Of a stretch of 64,000 nt of DNA, positions 1 to 7,294 are shown piece by piece. Made by a program: the position numbers and the translations under genes. Position 1 is the first letter of the stretch; every line of letters starts with the position of its first letter. A model generated the notes under the pieces. That model was given only the letters and a program-made list of their open reading frames with translations. It ran no database searches and had not been told where the DNA came from. Source of the stretch: Streptomyces albiflavescens (GTDB lineage: Bacteria; Actinomycetota; Actinomycetes; Streptomycetales; Streptomycetaceae); the NCBI RefSeq assembly GCF_014645835.1, contig NZ_BMMM01000026.1, positions 62,001-126,000 of the forward strand, written 5' to 3'.

Positions 1-244
1 AGCGCCCAGCGAGGGAGCCCCCTACGCCCACGGTCCTGGCCGTCCCAAGGACATCCCCGACCTTGCCGCCCTCCTCAACCAGCGCATCATCACGCGCGAG
101 AGTCTCGACTCGTCAGTCCCTGCGGCGCTGAAGTTGAAGAAGCGGCTCAAGCGCTTCGCGCTGGACAACGAACTCGACCACCTGCCCATCGGCGACATCG
201 TCTCAGTCGCCCTGGACGAGTGGCTCACCGCCCGCGGGTTTTGA
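1..244 (+). CDS. Partial small DNA-partition-like protein (C-terminal end only)
   Basis: An open frame runs from the window edge (frame starting at base 2) to a TGA at 242-244, so the start lies outside. About 80 residues are visible. The last 35 (a basic KLKKRLKRF stretch, then IGDIVSVALDEWLTARGF) match in pattern the C-terminus of the protein at 367-678, so the two are tandem paralogues. Small proteins with such a basic helix and a short DIV-ALD-WL tail occur beside ParA-type ATPases on Streptomyces plasmids and integrated elements. A role as a ParB-like partition or copy-control partner is therefore inferred, not shown. An ATPase gene would be expected upstream, outside the window. Confidence 0.55.
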   Translation, partial: APSEGAPYAHGPGRPKDIPDLAALLNQRIITRESLDSSVPAALKLKKRLKRFALDNELDHLPIGDIVSVALDEWLTARGF

Positions 245-320
245 ACCCGACCGCAGTAGACGAGGCGGCCGCCCCCAGGTCGGGGTGCGGCCGCCCCTGC
301 CGACCATTCCAATAGCCCAG

Positions 321-342
321 TAGGCGGATAGCTATCCGCCTA
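321..342. promoter_or_regulatory. Perfect 22-bp palindrome between the two paralogous small genes
   Basis: Two 11-base arms, TAGGCGGATAG and its exact reverse complement, meet without a spacer. The site lies 25 bp before the GTG of the gene at 367 and 77 bp after the stop of its paralogue. A perfect 22-bp palindrome is not expected by chance. Its position suits an operator for autoregulation or a parS-like centromere site bound by one of the flanking proteins. That role is inferred. Confidence 0.6.
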
Positions 343-366
343 GCCGGACCGACCGGAGCAATTCTC

Positions 367-678
367 GTGCCCGATCACTCGCCCTACGCTGCCCGACTAC
401 GTGAAATCGCCGACGCGCTCGACGCCGAGTTCCAGCCAACCGACGACGCTCTCACTCCGCACCCGGACACCCTGAACGTCGTCAAGGACCGGCATACCAA
501 GCGAGGGCAGCTGAACCATGCCGTCCCTGAAGTGCTGCAGTTCCAGCGCCGGATCCGCCGCTGCAATGCCGACACCGACATCCCTCACGGAGACATCGTT
601 ACACTCGCCCTGGACGCCTGGCTCCGTGCGAAGGGCTACCCGCCGGACCTGAGGCCACTGGGCACAGAAGTCCCTTAA
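367..678 (+). CDS. Small DNA-partition-like protein, paralogue of the gene at 1-244
   Basis: A 103-residue protein starting at GTG 367, with CGGAG about 9 bases upstream. The N-terminal half is acidic with helical potential (RLREIADALDAEF). The C-terminal half is basic (QFQRRIRRC) and then has GDIVTLALDAWLRAKGY, which aligns with the end of the upstream partial gene. It has no membrane segment or signal peptide. Tandem paralogues around a palindrome suggest a DNA-binding partition or copy-control module of a formerly mobile replicon. I do not recognise a named family. A plain transcriptional regulator remains possible. Confidence 0.5.
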   Translation: MPDHSPYAARLREIADALDAEFQPTDDALTPHPDTLNVVKDRHTKRGQLNHAVPEVLQFQRRIRRCNADTDIPHGDIVTLALDAWLRAKGYPPDLRPLGTEVP

Positions 679-875
679 CCAGAGGTCTCACAACGGAAGG
701 CACTGGAGTACCGGGCTTTACAGTGTGGGTGGCAGCCTGCCGAGATGCGGGGCAACTGGCGAGCCGATTCGAACCTACACACGCCGAAGCTGGCACGCGC
801 GCTGACGGCTCCGCAGCGCCCAAAGCGTGTCCAGCAGTTCACACTTGGCAGTCGAGGGCGGGCACCATCGTCAGG

Positions 876-2621
876 GTGACCACACCACCCGCCCACTGGG
901 ATCCGATCTCACAACGTCTATGGCAAGCAGTACGCAACGGCGCTCCTCTTGATCTCACTGCTGCTTCACCCGACGGCACAACGCAAGACCCGAGTTCCAT
1001 GAGCCAGGAAGTCCCTGCCGAGGTCATTGCCGTTCTCCTACTGCAGCCCCCTGCGCCGGAGCCGGGAGCGGTGTCGCGGCTGCAGCTGATCGGTGCGCAA
1101 ATCACCGGACGCCTTGAGCTGCACTACGCCGCGGTCGAGATCCCCTTCTCCCTCCGCGATTGTCGGTTCGACGAGCCGGTGGAACTCGCCGACGCCTCCC
1201 TACGCGCGGCGGACTTCACCGGCTGTCACCTACCTCGGCTGAGCGCCGACCGATTGCGCGTGGACGGCGATCTGACGCTCGACCAGCTGGTCAGTGGCGG
1301 AGTGGACCTGTTCGGCGCGCAGATCAGGGGCGATCTGTGGCTCACTTCCGCCCGCATCACAGGCAACGGATCCGGCTTTGCCGTGAATGGGCCTCAGCTC
1401 CGCGTCGAAGGCGGCTTGTACGCGCACTCCGCTCATGTGACAGGCGGGCTGAACCTGTGGGGCGCCCAGGCCTTCACCATTGAGCTCACCCAGGCCCGCC
1501 TGTCCGGGGAGGAGGATCATCCGGCGTTCCGTGGCGACGGCCTCCACCTCGTTCAAGACCTCGGCTGTACCGACCTGTTGGTCGACGGCGGTGGCGTCCG
1601 CCTGTTCGGCGCAACGATTGGCGGCCAATGCTGGCTTGCCCGTGCCGACATACGCACTGCTACTGGGTGGGCCGTCAGCGCTCCGACGCTCACCGTCGGT
1701 GGTGGTATCTACGCTGACGGACTGACGGTCGAGGGGGGTGTCAATCTGTTCGCTGCAGTCGTCGGCGAATCGATAGAACTCACCGCCAGCACGCTCCTCC
1801 CCTACCGCCAGTTCGCGCTTCGGGCTCCCGGAGCCCGAGTGGAAGCAAACATCACGCTGGACAACGCGACACGCGTCGCAGGAACCATCGATCTCACCCG
1901 GACCGAGGTCAAGGGCGCCTTTTCGCTCATCGGGACAACGTTCGCGGAGGGAGCAACCGTCGACCTGCACCGCGCCGTCCTCGGAGCGCTCCATCTGGAG
2001 GCCCTCACTGCGCCGCCCGCCACCCTCGACCTGAGCGCTGCGACCATCGTTTCCATCACCGATGCCGCTGACTCGTGGCCCGCACAGATTGCGCTCGCCG
2101 CACTCACCTATCAAGCCCTCCACCCGGTGATGCCGGCCGCTCACCGTCTGCCCTGGCTGCAGCGCAGCGCTGACTACCACCCGCAGCCCTACGAACAGTT
2201 GGCCGCCTACTACCGTCAACTTGGCCATGACGACGACGCGCGCACAGTCCTCCTGGCCCGGCATCGACAACGGCGGCGTAGCCTGCCAAGGCCTGCCCGG
2301 CTCTGGGGCTACATCGAAGACGCCACTGTCGGATACGGCTACAGACCGGGGCGCGCGCTGATATGGCTGCTGGCCCTTGTCGCTACCGCTGCCATCGCCT
2401 TCTCAGCAGCACCACCACGGCCCGCCCAATCCCACGGACCGTCCTTCCAACCGATCGTCTTCTCCCTCGACCTGATCCTGCCCGTCCTCGACCTGGGTCA
2501 GGAAAAGGCATTCACCCCTGTCGACAGCACTGCCTGGATCGTCTGGATCAGCTCCCTCTCCGGCTGGCTACTCGGCACCACCGTGATCACTAGCCTCACC
2601 CGTCGCCTCACCCGCTCCTAA
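876..2621 (+). CDS. Beta-solenoid (pentapeptide-like) membrane-anchored protein
   Basis: The frame is open from 723, but the likely start is GTG 876, with a GAGGGCG stretch upstream and the family-typical start VTTPPAHWDPISQRLW; this gives 581 residues. Residues about 60-420 are coils of about 20 residues with repeated patterns such as GGVDLFGAQIRGDLWLTSARI, as in pentapeptide-like right-handed beta-solenoids. Two hydrophobic segments near the C-terminus (IWLLALVATAAIAFSAA and WIVWISSLSGWLLGTTVI) should anchor it in the membrane. Streptomyces genomes often label this family membrane-associated oxidoreductase, but no redox motif is visible here. Function is unknown; the place between partition-like genes and defence genes suggests element cargo. 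Confidence 0.6.
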   Translation: MTTPPAHWDPISQRLWQAVRNGAPLDLTAASPDGTTQDPSSMSQEVPAEVIAVLLLQPPAPEPGAVSRLQLIGAQITGRLELHYAAVEIPFSLRDCRFDEPVELADASLRAADFTGCHLPRLSADRLRVDGDLTLDQLVSGGVDLFGAQIRGDLWLTSARITGNGSGFAVNGPQLRVEGGLYAHSAHVTGGLNLWGAQAFTIELTQARLSGEEDHPAFRGDGLHLVQDLGCTDLLVDGGGVRLFGATIGGQCWLARADIRTATGWAVSAPTLTVGGGIYADGLTVEGGVNLFAAVVGESIELTASTLLPYRQFALRAPGARVEANITLDNATRVAGTIDLTRTEVKGAFSLIGTTFAEGATVDLHRAVLGALHLEALTAPPATLDLSAATIVSITDAADSWPAQIALAALTYQALHPVMPAAHRLPWLQRSADYHPQPYEQLAAYYRQLGHDDDARTVLLARHRQRRRSLPRPARLWGYIEDATVGYGYRPGRALIWLLALVATAAIAFSAAPPRPAQSHGPSFQPIVFSLDLILPVLDLGQEKAFTPVDSTAWIVWISSLSGWLLGTTVITSLTRRLTRS

Positions 2622-2816
2622 ACGCCCGCAACACGCGCCTGCCCGAGCATGCACCTGCCTCGCGCCCAGCTGGAGAGCCTTCTCAGCTACTGCATTGACA
2701 GTCGTCGGCACCAGCGTCGCTGCTCTGTTTCTGACAGCACACTGGAGGTGGCGTGACTATCGAGACGACGGCAACACCACGCGAGAGTCGTGGAGTTCAG
2801 CCGACATGGGTGTGGA

Positions 2817-3160
2817 TCAAGGTCCGTGTCTCGTCTCAGCCACGTTGCAGACACCGAACACACGCATGAGGCGAGCCGGGTTGGCGGTCTTCCGGGCTTC
2901 GTTGAGGAGCCGGTCCTGGCAGATTGTGTCCGGTCGGATATCCGCTGACTGGAGTGGGGTCCTGATGACCTCGTTGCTGTCCTATGGATGTATGTCGTCG
3001 ACAGCCGACCGCCTGCTGACGATCAGGTAGGGGTTTGTGCAGTCGGGCCAACGCTCGACGATCCAGGTGGTTGCGAGGATACGTTCTGAGGCACCATCGG
3101 CCACTTTGAGCCAAGCAAACACCTCTGTCCCTTCAGTGTCAGATACTGCTTTGACTCGCG
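2817..3160 (-). pseudogene. Remnant of a site-specific recombinase (C-terminal end) with an in-frame stop
   Basis: On the minus strand one frame reads TEVFAWLKVADGASER then ATTWIVERWPDCTNPYLIV, then VDDIHP, a TAG at 2982, and in the same frame IRPDTICQDRLLNEARKT and NPARLMRVFGV, ending at a TGA (2817-2819). The order (WP-NPYL-V, DRLL-EAR, LMRVFG) is that of the C-terminal tail of actinobacterial XerD-like integrases as I recall it. The catalytic part is absent, cut off just before the start of the Gabija-like operon. I read it as a broken recombinase gene left when the defence genes arrived. The bases from 2622 to 2816 hold nothing I recognise. Confidence 0.5.
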
Positions 3161-3213
3161 GTGGCCGCAGGCGTGCGTCCGCCCGTGGGGGGTGGAACGA
3201 TGTCGGGAGTGCG

Positions 3214-5217
3214 ATGCAGCTGACCCATGCCAACGTGATCAATTTCCGCGCCTTGGACAAGGCGGACGTGCGGATCGATCACCAAACCACGCTCATCGTG
3301 GGACGCAACAACAGCGGCAAGACATCCTTCGTCAACCTCTTCGAGAAGTTCTTCGGCGACGACGACACACGGTTCATGCTGGAGGACTTCTCCACCTGCC
3401 GGATCCCCGACATCGAGCAGGCACTTCAGATCTTCGGTGAAGCCCAGAGGCATGCGGCCGAAGGCGATCAGGAGACGCGGGAAGGCCTGCTGGCCAAGGC
3501 GTACGAGCTCGTGCCGTCCATCCGGCTGGGACTCACGATCGAGTACGCCGAGGACGACGACCTCGCTCCGCTCACGGACGTGATCCTGGACCTCGACGAC
3601 TCCTGTTTCACGGTCAAGATCGAAGCGGCGCTGGAGGCAGTACGGCCGCACGACCTGCTCAAGGACTTCTGGACGGCAAGTCAGAGGCCGAAACTCGAGC
3701 CCATCAAGTGGCTGCGCAAGAACTTCACGGACTACTTCGCCCCCGTTTTCCGAGCAGTGAGCCCGCTCGACGAGAAGGTGACGAAGGAGATCAAGCGCAG
3801 TGCCGCGCAGGCGATCGTCTCGGTCAAGTTCGTCTACGCGCAGACCAAGGTCGACGACACCCCAGGAGACAAAGCCCGCACGCTGTCCAAGACGTTCGAG
3901 ACCTACTACAAGGTCAAGAGCGGGCCTGAAGGGCGTCATCAGAGCATCGAGCAGATCGAGGATGCTCTGGCCGCAGCGTCACTCGAGCTCGACACCAGCT
4001 ACAAATCGCTGTTTGACCCGGTCTTCGAAGACCTCCGTAGCTTCGGGGTTGGGACGATCACACCCGTCGAGAAGCCCCGCATCGTGTCTCTCATGGAGGG
4101 CTCGGGCATCCTCAGGGGCAGCACACGGCTCCAGTATCCGTCTGGAGACGGCGACTACCACCTTCCCGAGGGCCACAACGGGCTCGGCTACAGCAAGCTG
4201 ATCTTCACGATTCTGCAGGTCATCAGCTTTCACCAGGCGTACGAGCGTGCTGCCCCGAAGCCGGCGCTCCAGGTGTTGTTCATCGAGGAGCCCGAGGCCC
4301 ACCTGCATCCCCAGATGCAGGAGGTCTTCATCAAGAACATTCAGGACTTCATCAAGCGCAAGGCCCCGTGGAAAGTGCAGGTGGTCATCACCACGCACTC
4401 TTCGCACATCGTCGCCAGCGGCGGGTTTCACTCAGTGCGGTACTTCGACCGCTCCGAGCCGGACGGCAAGGTCAAGGACCTCTCTACCTTCCAGTCAAAG
4501 GTCAAGGCCACTCCTGACGGTAACGAGACGCTGCGGTTCCTGCGCCAGTACATGGTCCTGCACCGTTGCGACATGTTCTTCGCCGACAAGGTGATCCTCA
4601 TCGAGGGCACCGCGGAGCGACTGCTGCTGCCGGAGATGGTCCGTCGGTGCGCCGAAGGCCTCCTGCACCAGTACGTATCAGTCATCGAGGTCGGTGACGC
4701 CTACGCGGTCCGATTCCGTGAACTGCTCGACTTCCTCAACGTCAAGACCTTGGTCATCACCGACATCGACTCCGTCAGCTCCACAGATCAGAAGGCCTGC
4801 CCGCCGAGCACCGCGCAGGCGGTCACCTCGAACTCCACACTGAAGAACTGGCTTCCGGGTCATTCCAGCATCGCGAAACTCCTCGACGTCGGCACGCACG
4901 AGAAGGAGCAGGGTCACGTGCGCGTGGCCTACCAGGTCCCGGAGAAGCAGGCAGGCGTCTGTGCGCGCAGCTTCGAGGACGCCTTCATCATCGCCAACGC
5001 CGCAGTCCTCGCCCGAGACCTCAGGCATCTGGAGCTGAAGAGAGCCTTCGTTCAGGAAGTCGGGGCCGACCCCGCCCCTGAAGACATCGAAGGCCACGCG
5101 TTCGCCATCGCCAAACGGCTCTCCAAGCACAAGACCGACTTCGCGTTCGACGTCATGCTCCTGGAGGACTGGGCCGTCCCCCGCTACATCGCCGAAGGAC
5201 TCCAGTGGCTCGCCTGA
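3214..5217 (+). CDS. GajA-like OLD-family ATPase with TOPRIM nuclease domain
   Basis: This 667-residue protein starts at ATG 3214, with GGGAG upstream; the frame is open from 3037 but the preceding part has no homology. The N-terminal ABC-type ATPase has Walker A GRNNSGKT (30-37) and Walker B VLFIEEPEAHLHP (354-366). A C-terminal TOPRIM domain has ILIEGTAE (E464, E468) and ITDID (D517, D519). A UvrD-like helicase gene overlaps its end by 13 bp. OLD ATPase/TOPRIM plus UvrD helicase is the gene set of Gabija, in which GajA is a nucleotide-sensitive DNA endonuclease that blocks phage. Both proteins are longer than the founding Bacillus pair, so this is a divergent member. All key acidic residues are present. 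Confidence 0.8.
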   Translation: MQLTHANVINFRALDKADVRIDHQTTLIVGRNNSGKTSFVNLFEKFFGDDDTRFMLEDFSTCRIPDIEQALQIFGEAQRHAAEGDQETREGLLAKAYELVPSIRLGLTIEYAEDDDLAPLTDVILDLDDSCFTVKIEAALEAVRPHDLLKDFWTASQRPKLEPIKWLRKNFTDYFAPVFRAVSPLDEKVTKEIKRSAAQAIVSVKFVYAQTKVDDTPGDKARTLSKTFETYYKVKSGPEGRHQSIEQIEDALAAASLELDTSYKSLFDPVFEDLRSFGVGTITPVEKPRIVSLMEGSGILRGSTRLQYPSGDGDYHLPEGHNGLGYSKLIFTILQVISFHQAYERAAPKPALQVLFIEEPEAHLHPQMQEVFIKNIQDFIKRKAPWKVQVVITTHSSHIVASGGFHSVRYFDRSEPDGKVKDLSTFQSKVKATPDGNETLRFLRQYMVLHRCDMFFADKVILIEGTAERLLLPEMVRRCAEGLLHQYVSVIEVGDAYAVRFRELLDFLNVKTLVITDIDSVSSTDQKACPPSTAQAVTSNSTLKNWLPGHSSIAKLLDVGTHEKEQGHVRVAYQVPEKQAGVCARSFEDAFIIANAAVLARDLRHLELKRAFVQEVGADPAPEDIEGHAFAIAKRLSKHKTDFAFDVMLLEDWAVPRYIAEGLQWLA

Positions 5218-6839
5218 ACACCCTCGAAGCCGTGGTCGAAGAGCTGGACGCCCGGCGCAGCTTCCTCGTGGAAGCAGGAGCAGGCGCCGGCAAGACGACC
5301 GATCTTGTCCACGCCCTTCAATACCTCCTTAACCGCCGGCGTTCGGAACTTGAGGCGCACGGTCGGCTGATCGCCTGCATCACATACACGAACGTCGCCA
5401 AGAAGAAAATCCTCGAACGCATCTCGTCGGACCCTCTCGTCGCCGTCGGCACCATCCACGAGTTCCTCTGGAGCGTCATCCAGGCCTACCCCCGCGAGCT
5501 CTGGCAGCAGATCCTCGACTACAACGAGACCCTGTCAAAGCCTGAAGACCTCACTGAGGTGGCCGCTCCCTCAGTGATCGAGTACTCCGACCGCGGGCGA
5601 AAGCTGAGCGAGGGTCGCATATCCCACGACGATGTCATCGCTCTGTCTTTGCGGCTCGCCGCTACCCACCCCAAACTCATACGCATCATCACCAGCAAGT
5701 ATCCCGTCATCTTCGTCGATGAGTACCAGGACACCTCGCCGAAGACGATCGACCTGCTGCTGAACCACCTGGCAGGAGTAGGCAAGGACCCCTGTGTAAT
5801 CGGCCTTTTCGGCGACTCCATGCAGAAGATCTACCGATCCGGCGTCGGGGCAGTCCGGCACGACAAGCTCACGCCCATCACTAAAATCGAGAACTACCGG
5901 TGTTCGCGCCCTGTAGTCGACGTTCTCAACAAGATGCGGCCCGAACTCCGCCAGCAGGCCTCCGGGAAGCAGCAGGAGGGCGAGGTACACCTCTTCCTCA
6001 GCACCGACGTGCCGCCCGGCCCGCGACGGCTGGATGCCGCTCAAGCCACCCTCGCGAGCAGGGGCTGGTCACTTGAGAACGCGAAGTACCTCTTGCTGAC
6101 CCATCGCGGCATCGCGGGCACACTCGAATACGCCAACCTGCTGGAGCAGTACCGGCAGCTCGGCAGCCACGGCCCCGATGACCTCATGGCACGCAACGAG
6201 CCCTACATCCAGTACCTGACACAGATCGAAGCCCTCAGCACGGCCTACCAGGCCCGGGACTTCGTGGAACTGACAGACCTGCTGAGCCAGGGAAGGAGAC
6301 GCATCACCCAGCACACCGACAAGAGGATCATCAACGAAGCAATTCGCGAGCTCGACACGGTGCGCGCGACCGGGACCATCGGCGACGTGCTGGACCTCAT
6401 GGCCGACAGCCCACTCCTGGCCATGCCGGGAAGGGTGAAAGACCGCGAGCGCCGCAGAACCGCAGCCGACCTCGACGAGCGACACAAGCGGCAAGCAGAC
6501 TTCTCCAACAACATCCGTGACGTCTCCTACCGGGAAGTCATCAGCGTCACCCAATTCATCGATGAACTCACGCCCTTTTCAACCCAACATGGCGTCAAGG
6601 GAGACGAGTTCGAGAATGTCGTCGTCGTGATCGACGACTCCGTCTGGACCATGTACAACATCGGCAAGATGCTTGCCGGCACCGACAAACCTGAGCGCAC
6701 TGAGCGCTCACGCAACCTCTTCTACGTCTGCTGCTCACGAGCCCGCCGCGGCCTGGCCGTGGTCTTCATCAACAATCTCCCAGACGGAGCGGACGCAACA
6801 GCTCGCGACTGGTTCGCTTCGGGCACGGTCCATCCGTGA
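5205..6839 (+). CDS. GajB-like UvrD/Rep-family SF1 helicase
   Basis: A 544-residue helicase starts at GTG 5205 inside the end of the preceding ATPase gene, so translation is probably coupled. Motif I is AGAGAGKT (24-31), motif II is VIFVDEYQD (168-176) and motif III is LFGDSMQKIY. Towards the C-terminus, HGVKGDEFENVVV and LFYVCCSRARRGL correspond to motifs V and VI. It is shorter than housekeeping UvrD, as expected for GajB, which acts with GajA in Gabija by sensing or processing DNA ends. No housekeeping repair gene lies nearby, and the strict pairing with an OLD protein supports a defence role. Confidence 0.8.
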   Translation: MARLNTLEAVVEELDARRSFLVEAGAGAGKTTDLVHALQYLLNRRRSELEAHGRLIACITYTNVAKKKILERISSDPLVAVGTIHEFLWSVIQAYPRELWQQILDYNETLSKPEDLTEVAAPSVIEYSDRGRKLSEGRISHDDVIALSLRLAATHPKLIRIITSKYPVIFVDEYQDTSPKTIDLLLNHLAGVGKDPCVIGLFGDSMQKIYRSGVGAVRHDKLTPITKIENYRCSRPVVDVLNKMRPELRQQASGKQQEGEVHLFLSTDVPPGPRRLDAAQATLASRGWSLENAKYLLLTHRGIAGTLEYANLLEQYRQLGSHGPDDLMARNEPYIQYLTQIEALSTAYQARDFVELTDLLSQGRRRITQHTDKRIINEAIRELDTVRATGTIGDVLDLMADSPLLAMPGRVKDRERRRTAADLDERHKRQADFSNNIRDVSYREVISVTQFIDELTPFSTQHGVKGDEFENVVVVIDDSVWTMYNIGKMLAGTDKPERTERSRNLFYVCCSRARRGLAVVFINNLPDGADATARDWFASGTVHP

Positions 6840-7294
6840 AGCGCGCCCCGGGCACCATCGGTCGTGGCGAACGAGGCGCTTACGCGGTAGGGGCCGCGTT
6901 ACGCACGTTTCGCCAAGTGGCCTCGATACCGATCGCCACAGTCCAGCCGGAGGCCCCTCGTCATCGCGCCCGTCCACACAATGCCGAACGCGAAGGTGTC
7001 CTCCCGTCCGGCCCCGTGACGGTGCGGTGATCGTAGACACGGCGCGCTGTAGTTGGCGCCGCTTGGCCTCTGACGCGGCCAGATCTGGGCACTCCTATCC
7101 GACCTACTGAGTGCTGGCAGAGAACGCATCCGCCGACGCAACCCCCCGGACACCCTCCTGACATACCCAGCTGTCCACGGCGCGTCGCTCCGAGGAAGGC
7201 ACGCCCCTGGACGGCCCAACCGGCAAGGCGACATCACGGTGCCAGGGCCGACCAACAGGGGCCGGCGCGACTGTCGAAAACTTCAGAGTGATGG
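6840..7294. other. Gene-free interval between convergent defence genes
   Basis: The helicase gene and the Avs-like gene converge here, leaving 455 bp. The short open frames on both strands have no recognisable domains or convincing starts. I see no clear hairpin terminator, no tRNA and no insertion-sequence ends. It could be a junction between two independently acquired cassettes. Confidence 0.4.

Noticed and set aside
765..790. GATTCGAACC motif resembling a tRNA T-loop
   Set aside because: Flanking bases do not form a T-stem or acceptor stem, and the motif lies just upstream of the likely start of the membrane protein gene.
1230..2270. 346-residue minus-strand frame inside the beta-solenoid gene
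   Set aside because: It mirrors the plus-strand coding frame in GC-rich DNA; the repeats and membrane helices are only sensible on the plus strand.
6899..7255. 118-residue minus-strand frame between GajB-like and Avs-like genes
   Set aside because: Segment EDTFAFGIVWTG looks protein-like but no family could be recognised and there is no supported start.
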